Below, piece after piece: positions 49,293-58,556 of a stretch of 64,000 nucleotides of DNA. A program made the position numbers and the translations under genes. The DNA comes from Streptomyces sp. NBC_01428 (GTDB lineage: Bacteria; Actinomycetota; Actinomycetes; Streptomycetales; Streptomycetaceae). The stretch covers positions 7,688,001 to 7,752,000 of the forward strand of contig NZ_CP109499.1 of the NCBI RefSeq assembly GCF_036231965.1, given 5' to 3'. Each line of letters opens with the position of its first letter. Position 1 is the first letter of the stretch. Below the pieces are notes generated by a model that did not search any database, was not told where the DNA came from, and worked only from the letters and a program-made list of their open reading frames with translations.

Positions 49293-49604
49293 ATGATTCC
49301 CGGAGAGATCCTCTTCGCCGACGGGCCCGTCCTCTACAACGAGGGCCGCGAGGTCACCCGCCTGACCGTCCTGAACGCCGCCGACCGCCCCGTCCAGGTC
49401 GGCTCCCACTACCACTTCGCCGAGGCCAACCCCGGACTGGACTTCGACCGCGGCGCCGCACGCGGCAAGCGGCTCAACGCCGCCGCGGGCACCGCCGTGC
49501 GCTTCGAGCCCGGAATCCCCGTCGACGTCGAACTCGTCCCGCTCGCCGGCGCCCGCGTGGTGCCCGGTCTGCGCGGCGAGACCGGAGGTGCCCTCGATGC
49601 CTGA
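49293..49604 (+). CDS. ureB: Urease beta subunit
   Basis: A 103-residue subunit. MIPGEILFADGPVLYNEGREV at the start, then QVGSHYHFAEANPGLDFDR, are diagnostic. It is a separate polypeptide here, as in most actinobacteria. The gap from ureA is 16 bp, and its stop lies inside the beginning of ureC (8-bp overlap). Confidence 0.97.
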   Translation: MIPGEILFADGPVLYNEGREVTRLTVLNAADRPVQVGSHYHFAEANPGLDFDRGAARGKRLNAAAGTAVRFEPGIPVDVELVPLAGARVVPGLRGETGGALDA

Positions 49605-51318
49605 GATCTCGCGCGCCCAGTACGCCGACCTGTTCGGCCCCACCACCGGCGACCGCATCCGCCTCGCCGACACCGATCTGCTGGTCGAGATCGAGGAGGA
49701 CCGCTCGGGCGGCCCCGGACTCGCCGGCGACGAGGCGGTGTTCGGCGGCGGAAAGGTCATCCGCGAGTCCATGGGCCAGTCGCGCGCGACGCGCGCCGAC
49801 GGCACCCCGGACACGGTCGTCACCGGGGTCGTGATCATCGATCACTGGGGGATCGTCAAGGCCGACGTCGGTATCCGCGACGGCCGGATCACCGGCATCG
49901 GCAAGGCGGGCAACCCCGACACCATGGACGGGGTCCACCCCGATCTGGTGATCGGCCCGGAGACCGAGATCATCGCGGGCAACGGGCGCATCCTGACCGC
50001 GGGCGCCATCGACGCGCACGTCCATCTGATCTGCCCGCAGATCGCCGACGAGGCGCTCGCCTCCGGCATCACCACCCTCGTCGGCGGCGGCACCGGACCC
50101 GCGGAGGGCTCCAAGGCCACCACCGTGACGCCCGGCCCCTGGCACCTGGCCCGGATGCTGGAGGCGATGGAGGGCTACCCCCTCAACTTCGGTCTGCTCG
50201 GCAAGGGCAACACCGTCTCGCAGGACGCGATGCTGTCGCAGATCCGGGGCGGCGCGCTCGGCCTGAAGATCCACGAGGACTGGGGCTCGACGCCCGCCGC
50301 GATCGACGCCGCCCTCACGGTGGCGGACCGCACGGGCATCCAGGTCGCCATCCACACCGACACCCTCAACGAGGCGGGGTTCGTCGCCGACACCCTCGCC
50401 GCGATCGGCGGGCGCGGCATCCACGCGTACCACACCGAGGGCGCGGGCGGCGGGCACGCGCCGGACATCATGTCCGTGGTCTCCGAGTCGTACGTGCTTC
50501 CCAGTTCGACCAACCCGACCCGGCCCTACACCGTCAACACCGCCGAGGAACACCTCGACATGCTGATGGTGTGCCACCACCTGAACCCGGCGGTGCCCGA
50601 GGACCTGGCCTTCGCCGAGTCCCGCATCCGGCCGTCGACCATCGGCGCCGAGGACATACTGCACGACCTCGGCGCCATCTCGATCATCTCCTCCGACTCC
50701 CAGGCCATGGGACGGGTCGGCGAGGTGATCATGCGGACCTGGCAGACCGCCCACGTGATGAAGCGACGCCGTGGCGCGCTGCCCGGAGACAGCGGCGCGG
50801 ACAACCACCGGGTCCGTCGCTATGTCGCCAAATACACCATCAACCCGGCGCTCGCGCAGGGCCTCGCACGGGAGATCGGCTCCGTCGAGACCGGCAAGCT
50901 CGCCGACCTGGTGCTGTGGGAGCCCGCGTTCTTCGGGGTCAAGCCGCACCTCGTCATCAAGGGCGGAATGATCGCCTACGCGCAGATGGGCGACGCCAAC
51001 GCGTCGATCCCGACGCCGCAGCCGATCCTGCCCCGCCCGATGTTCGGGGCGATCGGGCGGGCGCCGGCGGCGAACTCGTTCAACTTCGTGGCGCCGCTCG
51101 CCATCGAGGACGGGCTGCCGGAACGGCTCTCGCTCGGCAAGCGGTTCGTGGCCATCGACTCCACCCGGGCGGTCACCAAGGCCGACATGCGGGAGAACGA
51201 TGCACGGCCACAGGTACGGATCGACCCCGACAGCTTCGCCGTGCACATCGACGGCGAACTCGTCGAGGCGACTCCGGCCGCCGAACTGCCCATGGCCCAG
51301 CGTTACTTCCTCTTCTGA
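49597..51318 (+). CDS. ureC: Urease alpha (catalytic) subunit
   Basis: 573 residues, the standard length. Nickel ligands and active-site residues are all visible: HVH at 141-143, the carbamylated Lys224 in GLKIHEDWG, His253 in AIHTDTLNE, His279 in HTEGAGGGHAPD, and the flap Cys326-His327 in MVCHHLNP, with SSDSQAMGRVGE further on. ATG 49597 is preferred over GTG 49588 because MPEISRAQYADLFGPTTGD is the family start. Intact and presumably active. Confidence 0.98.
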   Translation: MPEISRAQYADLFGPTTGDRIRLADTDLLVEIEEDRSGGPGLAGDEAVFGGGKVIRESMGQSRATRADGTPDTVVTGVVIIDHWGIVKADVGIRDGRITGIGKAGNPDTMDGVHPDLVIGPETEIIAGNGRILTAGAIDAHVHLICPQIADEALASGITTLVGGGTGPAEGSKATTVTPGPWHLARMLEAMEGYPLNFGLLGKGNTVSQDAMLSQIRGGALGLKIHEDWGSTPAAIDAALTVADRTGIQVAIHTDTLNEAGFVADTLAAIGGRGIHAYHTEGAGGGHAPDIMSVVSESYVLPSSTNPTRPYTVNTAEEHLDMLMVCHHLNPAVPEDLAFAESRIRPSTIGAEDILHDLGAISIISSDSQAMGRVGEVIMRTWQTAHVMKRRRGALPGDSGADNHRVRRYVAKYTINPALAQGLAREIGSVETGKLADLVLWEPAFFGVKPHLVIKGGMIAYAQMGDANASIPTPQPILPRPMFGAIGRAPAANSFNFVAPLAIEDGLPERLSLGKRFVAIDSTRAVTKADMRENDARPQVRIDPDSFAVHIDGELVEATPAAELPMAQRYFLF

Positions 51319-51992
51319 TGTCCCGCGCAGCACTGCTCGTCCTGGCCGACGGCCGGTTCCCCGCCGGAGGGCACGCGCACTCCGGCGGGGCCGAGGCCGC
51401 CGTGAAGGCCGGGCGGATCACCGGGGCGGCGGGCCTGGAGGAGTTCTGCCGGGGCCGGCTGCACACGACCGGACTCGTCGCGGCCTCACTGGCCGCGGCG
51501 GCCGCGCTCGGCGGTGACCCCGCGGCACTGGACGCCGCCGCCGACGCCAGAACCCCCTCCCTCGCCCTGCGAGGCGTCGCGCGCAGGCTGGGGCGGCAGC
51601 TCATGAGGGCAGCCCGCGCCACCTGGCCCTGCGCCGAACTCGACCAGCTGGCCAAGGAGTTCCCCAAGGGAGCCCACCAGCCGGTCGTCCTCGGAGTGGC
51701 GGCACGGGCGGCCGGACTCGGACCCGAGGACGCCGCGTACTGCTCCGCGTACGAGTGCGTCAGCGGGCCCGCGTCCGCGACGGTGCGGCTGCTGAGCCTC
51801 GACCCGTTCGAGGCCACGGCTGTCCTGGCCCGGCTGACACCGGAGCTGGACGTCGTCGCGCACGCGGCGGCGAGCGCGGCACGGCGGGTCCTCGACGAAG
51901 GGGTCGAGGCACTCCCCGCCGCCTCGGCACCCCTGCTGGAGATCAGCGCGGAGGCGCACGCCGCCTGGCCCGTCCGCCTCTTCGCGTCCTAG
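51318..51992 (+). CDS. ureF: Urease accessory protein UreF
   Basis: A 224-residue all-helical accessory protein. LLVLADGRFPAGGHAHSGGAEAAV is the family N-terminus, and the rest is Ala/Leu-rich with HQPVVLGVAARAAGLGPEDAAY. It scaffolds UreG and UreD on apo-urease and gates nickel insertion. ATG overlaps the ureC stop by one base (TGATG), showing tight coupling. Confidence 0.94.
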   Translation: MSRAALLVLADGRFPAGGHAHSGGAEAAVKAGRITGAAGLEEFCRGRLHTTGLVAASLAAAAALGGDPAALDAAADARTPSLALRGVARRLGRQLMRAARATWPCAELDQLAKEFPKGAHQPVVLGVAARAAGLGPEDAAYCSAYECVSGPASATVRLLSLDPFEATAVLARLTPELDVVAHAAASAARRVLDEGVEALPAASAPLLEISAEAHAAWPVRLFAS

Positions 51993-52258
51993 CCGAACGC
52001 GTGCCGCACGGAAGCCGCCCCGCGGAGGACGGCCGCCATCGGACACGGCCGTCCCCGTCGCCCTGCGGCGAATGGCCACCACTGGACACAGTCGTCCCCG
52101 CACCACTCCCGGAGACCCGCGCCGTCGCCGCCGACGGACCACCGCCACCGGGAGAGCCCCTCGCACCCGCACCCCGTCCCGGCCCGGACCGTCTGACCGG
52201 CCGGCGCCGGACAGACCGAACCGAACCGAAGCGGACCGGAAGAAACCGGAGACCTGAC
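51993..52258. repeat. Repeat-containing 266-bp insertion-like gap within the urease operon
   Basis: Two 27-bp segments (52031-52057 and 52074-52100) match at 22 positions; both begin GGCC and end CGTCCCCG. Further on, ACCGA occurs in tandem at 52215-52230. No gene is evident. The other ure junctions are tightly packed or overlapping, so the space is unusual; it may hold a promoter for ureGD or be a small rearrangement scar. Confidence 0.55.
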
Positions 52259-52936
52259 ATGCATCTCGGCCACTCCCACGACGGCCCCGCCGCGATCAGC
52301 GCCGATGCCCACCGGCCCGACGGCCACCGACGTGCCCTGCGCATCGGACTCGGCGGACCCGTCGGATCGGGCAAGACCGCCACCGTCGCCGCCCTCTGCC
52401 GCGCCCTGCGCGACGAACTGTCCCTCGCCGTCGTCACCAACGACATCTACACCCGTGAGGACGCCGAGTTCCTGCTGCGCGAGGCGGTCCTGCCGCCCGA
52501 GCGCATCACCGCCGTGGAGACGGGTGCCTGCCCGCACACCGCGATCCGCGACGACATCTCCGCGAACCTCGAAGCGGTCGAGGACCTGGAGGACGAGGTC
52601 GGACCGCTGGACCTGATCCTCGTCGAGTCCGGCGGCGACAACCTCACGGCGACCTTCTCGAAGGGACTCGTCGACGCGCAGATCTTCGTCATCGACGTCG
52701 CGGGCGGGGACGACATCCCGCGCAAGGGCGGACCGGGCGTCACCACCGCCGACCTGCTCGTGGTGAACAAGACCGACCTGGCGCCCTACGTCGGCTCCGA
52801 CCTCGGACGCATGGCCGCCGACGCCAAGGCCCAGCGCGACGAACTCCCCGTCGTCTTCCAGTCGTTGCGGACCGAGGCCGGCGTCGCGGACGTCGCCGGC
52901 TGGGTGCGCGGCCGGCTCGCCGCATGGACGGCATGA
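52259..52936 (+). CDS. ureG: Urease accessory GTPase UreG
   Basis: A 225-residue SIMIBI GTPase. P-loop GPVGSGKT is at residues 33-40, followed by VVTNDIYTREDAEFL, the nickel-binding CPHT in ETGACPHTAIRDD, GGDNLTATFS and NKTDLAPYVG. A short His-rich N-terminus (His2, 5, 7, 17, 23) could store nickel. It supplies Ni to UreC with GTP hydrolysis. GGAG lies 8 bases before ATG. Confidence 0.97.
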   Translation: MHLGHSHDGPAAISADAHRPDGHRRALRIGLGGPVGSGKTATVAALCRALRDELSLAVVTNDIYTREDAEFLLREAVLPPERITAVETGACPHTAIRDDISANLEAVEDLEDEVGPLDLILVESGGDNLTATFSKGLVDAQIFVIDVAGGDDIPRKGGPGVTTADLLVVNKTDLAPYVGSDLGRMAADAKAQRDELPVVFQSLRTEAGVADVAGWVRGRLAAWTA

Positions 52937-53691
52937 CCACCCAGGGCGTGCGCGCCACCGCACGGATCGAGGCCCGGGCCGACGGCCGGGGCGGGACGGC
53001 ACTGCCGGTGCTCGACGGCGAGGGCCCGCTCGCCCTGCGCCGCACCCGCAGCAGCGGAACCGAGGCGCGGGTGACGCTGGTCGGCGCGATGAGCGGACCG
53101 CTCGGCGGCGACCACCTCACCGTGGAGGCACGGGTGGGACCGGACGCGCACCTGCGGGTCGGGTCGGCCGCCGCCACCATCGCCCTGCCCGGACAGGCCG
53201 GGGGCGAGGCCCGCTACGACGTGCGCCTCGACGTTGCCGAGGACGGTGAACTGCACTGGCTCCCCGAGCAGTTGATCTCCGCGGGCGGCAGTGAGCTGTC
53301 CGTCGTCTCACGCATCGACCTGCGGCGCGGCGCCCGGCTCGTCTTCCGGGAGGAGCAGGTCCTCGGGCGGGTCGGCGAGGACCCGGGACGCCTCACCAGC
53401 AGGCTCACCGTGCGCCACGACGGACGGACCCTGCTGGACCAGGAACTGGCGTGCGGCCCCGGCGCGCCGGGAGGCTGGGACGGGCCCGCCGTCCTCGCGG
53501 GGCGCCGGGCTCTCGGCCAGCTCGTCGTCGTACGACCGGAGTTCGAGGAGGAACCGCCGCCCGCGCGCCTGCTGGGGGAGTACGCCGCTCTCACCCCGCT
53601 CGCCGGGCCCGCCGTGCTCGTCACCGCGCTCGCCCCCGACGCCCTGCTGCTGCGGCGGATCATGGACGAGGCGCTGCGCGACCTCACGTGA
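52933..53691 (+). CDS. ureD: Urease accessory protein UreD
   Basis: A 252-residue UreD/UreH. ATG 52933 overlaps the ureG stop (ATGA); ATG 52924 is an alternative. Beta-rich sequence with the family blocks GGDHLTVEARVGPDAHLRVGSAAAT, ELHWLPEQLISAGGSEL and GARLVFREEQVLGR. It forms the Ni tunnel onto apo-urease with UreF and UreG. No ureE gene is present; the UreG His-rich tail may substitute. Confidence 0.92.
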   Translation: MTTQGVRATARIEARADGRGGTALPVLDGEGPLALRRTRSSGTEARVTLVGAMSGPLGGDHLTVEARVGPDAHLRVGSAAATIALPGQAGGEARYDVRLDVAEDGELHWLPEQLISAGGSELSVVSRIDLRRGARLVFREEQVLGRVGEDPGRLTSRLTVRHDGRTLLDQELACGPGAPGGWDGPAVLAGRRALGQLVVVRPEFEEEPPPARLLGEYAALTPLAGPAVLVTALAPDALLLRRIMDEALRDLT

Positions 53692-53859
53692 CGTCAGAAA
53701 CCGCTGGAGAAAGGCGGGTTCGCGCCAACCTCACCGCTCAACGGAGCACCGCGTACCGGCTATCGGAATGGTAAAGAACGCCGGTCACATCTGTTCTCAG
53801 GGACCTCACAGCAGCAAGGATCCCCGTACCAATCGCAACGATGTACGGGGAGGTCCCAC

Positions 53860-55470
53860 TTGAGGTCCAAGAGACCGACGAAGCGGGTGACGGCGTTCGG
53901 TTCGGCCGGCGTGCTCGTCACGGCGACCCTGATAGCCGGAGCCGTGGCGGCCCCGTCGGCCACCGCCGACTCGCGTCACGGCTGGAGCCACGGGCAGAGC
54001 CGCGAGCAGCGCGGTGCCGCCGTCGCCGCGGACCGGGCCGCCAAGGCGGGGATCGACTGGCAGGACTGCCCCGCCGACTGGGGCTTGGTGAAGCCCATCC
54101 AGTGCGGCTGGGTCAGCGTGCCGCTGGACTACGCACACCCGCACGGCAAGCAGATCAAGCTCGCCGTCGACCGGATCGGCAGCACCGGGACGAAAGAGGA
54201 GCGCCAGGGCGCCCTCGTCTACAACCCGGGCGGCCCCGGCGGCTCGGGCATGCGCTTCCCGACCCGGGTCACCGGCAAGAACCCGCTCTGGGTGAACACC
54301 TCGAAGGCCTACGACTTCGTGGGCTTCGACCCCCGCGGTGTCGGCCACTCCGCCCCGATCTCCTGCATCGACCCGCAGGAGTTCGTGAAGGCGCCCAAGG
54401 CGGACCCGGTCCCGGACAGCGAGGCCGACAAGCGCGCCCAGCGCAAGCTGGCCGCCGAGTACGCCGACGGCTGCGCCGAACGCAGCGGCAAGGCCGTGCT
54501 CCAGCAGATGACCACCCCCAACACCGCCCGCGACCTGGACGTCATCCGCGCCGCGCTCGGTGAGAAGAAGCTCAACTACCTGGGCGTCTCGTACGGCACC
54601 TACCTCGGCGCCGTCTACGGCACCCTCTTCCCGGGCCACGTGCGCCGCATGGTCGTCGACAGCGTCGTCAACCCCGCGCGCGAGAACATCTGGTACGAGG
54701 CCAACCTCGGCCAGGACGTGGCCTTCGAGGGCCGCTGGAAGGACTGGGAGGACTGGGTCGCCAAGAACGACGCCGCCTTCCACCTCGGTGACACCCGCGC
54801 CAAGGTCCAGAACCAGTGGCTGAAGCTGCGCGCCGCCGCGAAGAAGAGCCCCCTGGGCGGAGTCGTCGGCCCCGCCGAGCTGATCTCCTTCTTCCAGAGC
54901 GCCCCGTACTACGACTCCTCGTGGGTACCGGTCGCCACGGTGTTCAGCAAGGTGGTCGCCGGTGACACCCAGGCGATCGTGGACGCCGCCGCGCCCGACC
55001 TGTCCGACACCGCGGGCAACGCCTCCGCGGAGAACGGCAACGCCGTCTACACGGCCGTCGAGTGCACCGACGCCAAGTGGCCGACCAGCTGGCGGAAGTG
55101 GGACCGGGACAACTCCCGGCTGCACAAGGACTACCCGTTCCTGACGTGGGCCAACGCGTGGATGAACCTGCCGTGCGCCACCTGGCCGGTCAAGCAGCAG
55201 ACGCCGGTCGAGGTCACGACCGGCAAGGGCCTGCCGGCCGTCCTGATCGTGCAGTCCACGAACGACGCCGCCACGCCGTACGCGGGTGCCGTCGAACTGC
55301 ACAAGCGCTTCAAGGGCTCCCGCCTCATCACGGAGAAGGGCGCCGGTTCGCACGGTGTGACCGGTCTGCTCAACCCCTGCATCAACGGACGGGTGGACTC
55401 CTACCTGCTCACCGGGAAGACGGACGCGGCCGACGTGACGTGCACGCCGCACGCCACCCCGCAGCCGTAA
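53860..55470 (+). CDS. Secreted alpha/beta hydrolase, S33 tripeptidyl aminopeptidase type
   Basis: 536 residues from TTG 53860, with GGGGAGG 6 bases upstream. An N-terminal signal peptide (basic RSKRPTKR, hydrophobic core, cleavage near ATADS) precedes the hydrolase domain. LVYNPGGPGGSGM is the oxyanion strand, the nucleophile lies in LGVSYGTYLGAVY, the acid in STNDAATPY, and the histidine in GAGSHGV. The family removes tripeptides from secreted protein N-termini. Export suggests a role in extracellular protein processing or digestion. Confidence 0.93.
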   Translation: MRSKRPTKRVTAFGSAGVLVTATLIAGAVAAPSATADSRHGWSHGQSREQRGAAVAADRAAKAGIDWQDCPADWGLVKPIQCGWVSVPLDYAHPHGKQIKLAVDRIGSTGTKEERQGALVYNPGGPGGSGMRFPTRVTGKNPLWVNTSKAYDFVGFDPRGVGHSAPISCIDPQEFVKAPKADPVPDSEADKRAQRKLAAEYADGCAERSGKAVLQQMTTPNTARDLDVIRAALGEKKLNYLGVSYGTYLGAVYGTLFPGHVRRMVVDSVVNPARENIWYEANLGQDVAFEGRWKDWEDWVAKNDAAFHLGDTRAKVQNQWLKLRAAAKKSPLGGVVGPAELISFFQSAPYYDSSWVPVATVFSKVVAGDTQAIVDAAAPDLSDTAGNASAENGNAVYTAVECTDAKWPTSWRKWDRDNSRLHKDYPFLTWANAWMNLPCATWPVKQQTPVEVTTGKGLPAVLIVQSTNDAATPYAGAVELHKRFKGSRLITEKGAGSHGVTGLLNPCINGRVDSYLLTGKTDAADVTCTPHATPQP

Positions 55471-55484
55471 CACCCGCGACATGA

Positions 55485-55514
55485 GGGGGCGGCCGGTTCC
55501 GACCGGCCGCCCCC
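55485..55514. terminator. Bidirectional hairpin terminator
   Basis: A perfect 13-bp stem (GGGGGCGGCCGGT) with a 4-base loop, between the convergent peptidase and PlsC genes. Confidence 0.85.
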
Positions 55515-55548
55515 CTTCACGTACGTCCCGGCCGATCGCCGGTGCCGC

Positions 55549-56286
55549 TCAACTCGACGGCGTGCGGCGGAACGGGCGCCGCGACTCCGCCTTCGCGGCC
55601 GCCTCCTTCTTGACGTCGGCCGCGTACCGGTCGACGTACTCCTGCTCGGAGAGGGTGAGGATGGCGTACATGATCTCGTCGGTGATGGCGCGCAGGACCG
55701 TCTTCTCGTTCTCCATCCCGGCGTAACGCGAGAAGTCGAGGGGCTCGCCGAAGCGGATCGCCACCGGGTGGATCCGCGGAAGCTTCCGGCCCGGGGGCTG
55801 CGCCTCGAACGTGCCGATCATCGCGCAGGGGATCACGGGTGCCTCGGCGCGCAGCGCCATCACCGCCACGCCGACCTTGCCCTTGTAGAGGCGGCCGTCG
55901 TGCGACCGGGTGCCCTCCGGGTAGATGCCGAGCAGCTCGTCCTTGGCGAGGACGCCGAGGCCCTCGCGGATCGCGGCCTGTCCGGCCTCCTTGCCGGAGC
56001 GGTCGACCGGGATCTGCCCCGCGCTGCGGAAGAACGCGGCCGTCAGCCGGCCCTTGATCCCCGGCCCCGTGAAGTACTCGGCCTTCGCGAGGAAGGTGAT
56101 CCGGCGCTTCAGGATCGCCGGCATCAGGAAGTGGTCCGCGAACGACAGATGATTGCCGGCCACGATGGCCGCGCCCGACGACGGTACGTGCTCGAGGCCC
56201 TCGATCCGAGGCCGGAAGACCAGTCTCAACAGCGGACCAAGAAGAACGTACTTGAGCACGTAATAGAACACTGGAGCGCTCCTCAT
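55549..56286 (-). CDS. 1-acyl-sn-glycerol-3-phosphate acyltransferase (PlsC family)
   Basis: 245 residues with an N-terminal hydrophobic anchor. Block I GNHLSFADHF is the catalytic Hx4D, and block III is GIYPEGTRSHDGRLYKGKVG. KAEYFTGPGIKGRL between them is the substrate-side region. It adds the second acyl chain in phosphatidic-acid synthesis. Several paralogues are usual in Streptomyces, so this may not be the main housekeeping enzyme. Confidence 0.92.
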   Translation of the reverse strand: MRSAPVFYYVLKYVLLGPLLRLVFRPRIEGLEHVPSSGAAIVAGNHLSFADHFLMPAILKRRITFLAKAEYFTGPGIKGRLTAAFFRSAGQIPVDRSGKEAGQAAIREGLGVLAKDELLGIYPEGTRSHDGRLYKGKVGVAVMALRAEAPVIPCAMIGTFEAQPPGRKLPRIHPVAIRFGEPLDFSRYAGMENEKTVLRAITDEIMYAILTLSEQEYVDRYAADVKKEAAAKAESRRPFRRTPSS

Positions 56287-56371
56287 TTCCCCGGGGGAGC
56301 GATCAGTGTAGGCGCGGCCGTCGCCGGGCGTAACCGCTTCGGGGTCACCCTCTGTGGCCCCTTGGCCGGTA

Positions 56372-57622
56372 TCAGACCCCTTGCGTCAGTACCTTCTCCA
56401 GGGCCCCGAGAGCCGTCCCGAGTTCGTCCTCCGTGATGGTGAGAGGCGGTGCCAGACGGATGGTCGAGCCATGGGTGTCCTTCACGAGGATCCCCTCGCC
56501 CATCAGCGCCTGGCTGATCTCACGGCCCGTGCCGATGGACGGGTCGATGTCGACGCCCGCCCACAGCCCGCGCGAGCGGAAGCCCACGACCCCCCGGCCC
56601 ACCAGCGTCGTCAGACCGTCCCGCAGGAGGACGCCCAGCGCGGCCGCCCGGCGCTGGTGCGCCCCGGTCCTCAGCAGGCCGACCACCGCGGAGCCGACCG
56701 CGGCGGCGAGCGGGTTGCCGCCGAACGTGGAGCCGTGCTCGCCGGGCCGCAGCACCTCCATGACGTCCCGGCGCCCGACGACCGCGGAGACGGGCACGAT
56801 GCCGCCGCCCAGGGCCTTGCCGAGCAGCACCAGGTCCGGGACGACGGACTCGTGGTCCACCGCCAGGGTGGTCCCCGTCCGGCCGAGGCCCGACTGGATC
56901 TCGTCCGCGACGAAGAGGCAGTTGGTACGGTGCGTGAGGTCGCGGACACCGGCGAGATAGCCGTCGTCCGGGATGACCACACCGGCCTCGCCCTGGATGG
57001 GTTCGATGAGGACCGCGGCCGTGGTCTCGTCGATCGCCGCCTCCAGCGCGGCCAGGTCGTTGTACGGCACGACCCGGAAACCGGGCGTGAAGGGGCCGAA
57101 GCCGGCCCGCGCCGTCTCGTCCGTCGAGAAGCTGACGATGGTGGTCGTCCGGCCGTGGAAGTTGTCCGCGGCCACCACGATCGTGGCGCGGCCGGGCTCG
57201 ACACCCTTCACCTCGTACGCCCACTTGCGCGCCAGCTTGATGGCGCTCTCCACCGCCTCCGCGCCGGTGTTCATCGGCAGCACCATGTCCTGGCCGGTCA
57301 ACTCGGCCAGCGACTCGGCGAATCCGGCCAGCCGGTCGTTGTGGAACGCCCGTGAGGTGAGGGTCAGCCGGTCGAGCTGGCGGTGCGCCGCCTCGATCAG
57401 CACCGGATTGCGGTGACCGAAGTTGAGGGCGGAGTAGCCGGCCAGCATGTCGAGGTAACGCCGGCCCTCGACGTCCTCGACCCAGGCCCCCTCGGCGCGC
57501 GCGACGACCACGGGCAGCGGGTGGTAGTTGTGCGCCAGGACGGGCGCCTCGGCACGCATCAGTTCGGCGGAGCCGCGCGTACCGTCGACGGCGGGGGTAC
57601 TCACACGGGCGGGAGCGGTCAT
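56372..57622 (-). CDS. rocD: Ornithine aminotransferase
   Basis: A 416-residue class III aminotransferase. LAHNYHPLPVVVARAEGAWVEDVEG, MNTGAEAVESAIKLARKW, the cofactor Asp in VADEIQSGLGRTG and the PLP Lys in VLLGKALGGGIVPVS are diagnostic for OAT. It converts ornithine to glutamate semialdehyde. Its ATG overlaps the ddaH stop by 4 bp. With DDAH and an Lrp regulator upstream it forms an arginine/ornithine-use unit. Confidence 0.95.
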   Translation of the reverse strand: MTAPARVSTPAVDGTRGSAELMRAEAPVLAHNYHPLPVVVARAEGAWVEDVEGRRYLDMLAGYSALNFGHRNPVLIEAAHRQLDRLTLTSRAFHNDRLAGFAESLAELTGQDMVLPMNTGAEAVESAIKLARKWAYEVKGVEPGRATIVVAADNFHGRTTTIVSFSTDETARAGFGPFTPGFRVVPYNDLAALEAAIDETTAAVLIEPIQGEAGVVIPDDGYLAGVRDLTHRTNCLFVADEIQSGLGRTGTTLAVDHESVVPDLVLLGKALGGGIVPVSAVVGRRDVMEVLRPGEHGSTFGGNPLAAAVGSAVVGLLRTGAHQRRAAALGVLLRDGLTTLVGRGVVGFRSRGLWAGVDIDPSIGTGREISQALMGEGILVKDTHGSTIRLAPPLTITEDELGTALGALEKVLTQGV

Positions 57623-58431
57623 GAACGGATCTCCTGAGTGCAGCACTTGATGCCGCCGCCGGCCTTCTGGAACTCCGAGAGGTCGACGGGGACGGGAACG
57701 TAGCCGTGCCGGTCGAGCTGACCGGCCAGGGCCTCGGCGCGCGGGGCGATGAAGACGTGGCGGCCGTCGGACACGGAGTTGAGGCCGAAGGCGAAGGCGT
57801 CCTCGCGGGTCGCCACCACCGCGTCCGGGAACAGCCGGGCCAGCACCTCGCGGCTGCCGGGCGAGAAGGCCTCCGGGTAGTAGGCGATGTTCTCGTCGTC
57901 CAGGACGAACAGCGCGGTGTCCAGGTGGTAGAACCGCGGGTCCGTCAGACGCAGCGTGATCACCGGGACGCCGAAGAACTCCTGGACCTCGCGATGGGCC
58001 TCGGGCGTCGTACGGAAGCCGGTGCCCGCCAGGACGTAGTGGCGGGTCGGGACGAGGTCGCCCTCGCCCTCGCAGACCGCCTCGGGACGGTAGACGTCGA
58101 ACCCGGCCGTCTTGAACCAGGTGTCGTAGGCGGTGGACTCGGGGCGCCGCTCCGGCGCGTGGAAGTACGAGCCGAAGACCCGGCCCGCGATGACGAGCGC
58201 GGAGTTCGCGGCGAAGACCATGTCGGGCAGGCCGACGACCGGCTCGACGGAGTCGACGGAGTGGCCGTGCGCGCGGTAGGCGCTGATCAGCGCCTTCCAC
58301 TGGTCGCGCGCGAGATCCACATCCACGGGGGTGTCGGGATGCATCCAGGGATTGATCGCGTACTGAACGGCGAAGTGTCTGGGTTCGCAGACGAGAAAGC
58401 GCCGGGGGCGCGGCACACGGCTGTCGGGCAC
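57619..58431 (-). CDS. ddaH: Dimethylarginine dimethylaminohydrolase-type guanidine hydrolase
   Basis: A 270-residue member of the guanidino-group-modifying superfamily. N-terminal FLVCEPRHFAVQYAINPWM, MVFAANSALVIAGRV, the catalytic His in RFYHLDTALFVL and the C-terminal IKCCTQEIRS (Cys263/264) mark it. DDAH makes citrulline from methylated arginines; some members act on arginine itself. GTG 58431 has GGAGGG upstream. Cotranscribed and coupled with rocD, so the product may feed ornithine handling; substrate not proven by sequence. Confidence 0.9.
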   Translation of the reverse strand: MPDSRVPRPRRFLVCEPRHFAVQYAINPWMHPDTPVDVDLARDQWKALISAYRAHGHSVDSVEPVVGLPDMVFAANSALVIAGRVFGSYFHAPERRPESTAYDTWFKTAGFDVYRPEAVCEGEGDLVPTRHYVLAGTGFRTTPEAHREVQEFFGVPVITLRLTDPRFYHLDTALFVLDDENIAYYPEAFSPGSREVLARLFPDAVVATREDAFAFGLNSVSDGRHVFIAPRAEALAGQLDRHGYVPVPVDLSEFQKAGGGIKCCTQEIRS

Positions 58432-58556
58432 AGAGGGGTCCCTCCGCTTCCTGCGGTGTCGGCTGGGTGGATACCTCAACGGTAGGAAACGGGGGATACG
58501 GGCGACAAGCGATGAGAGCTGCGTGTACGCGCACCATCGCTGCGTGATCGACTGGG

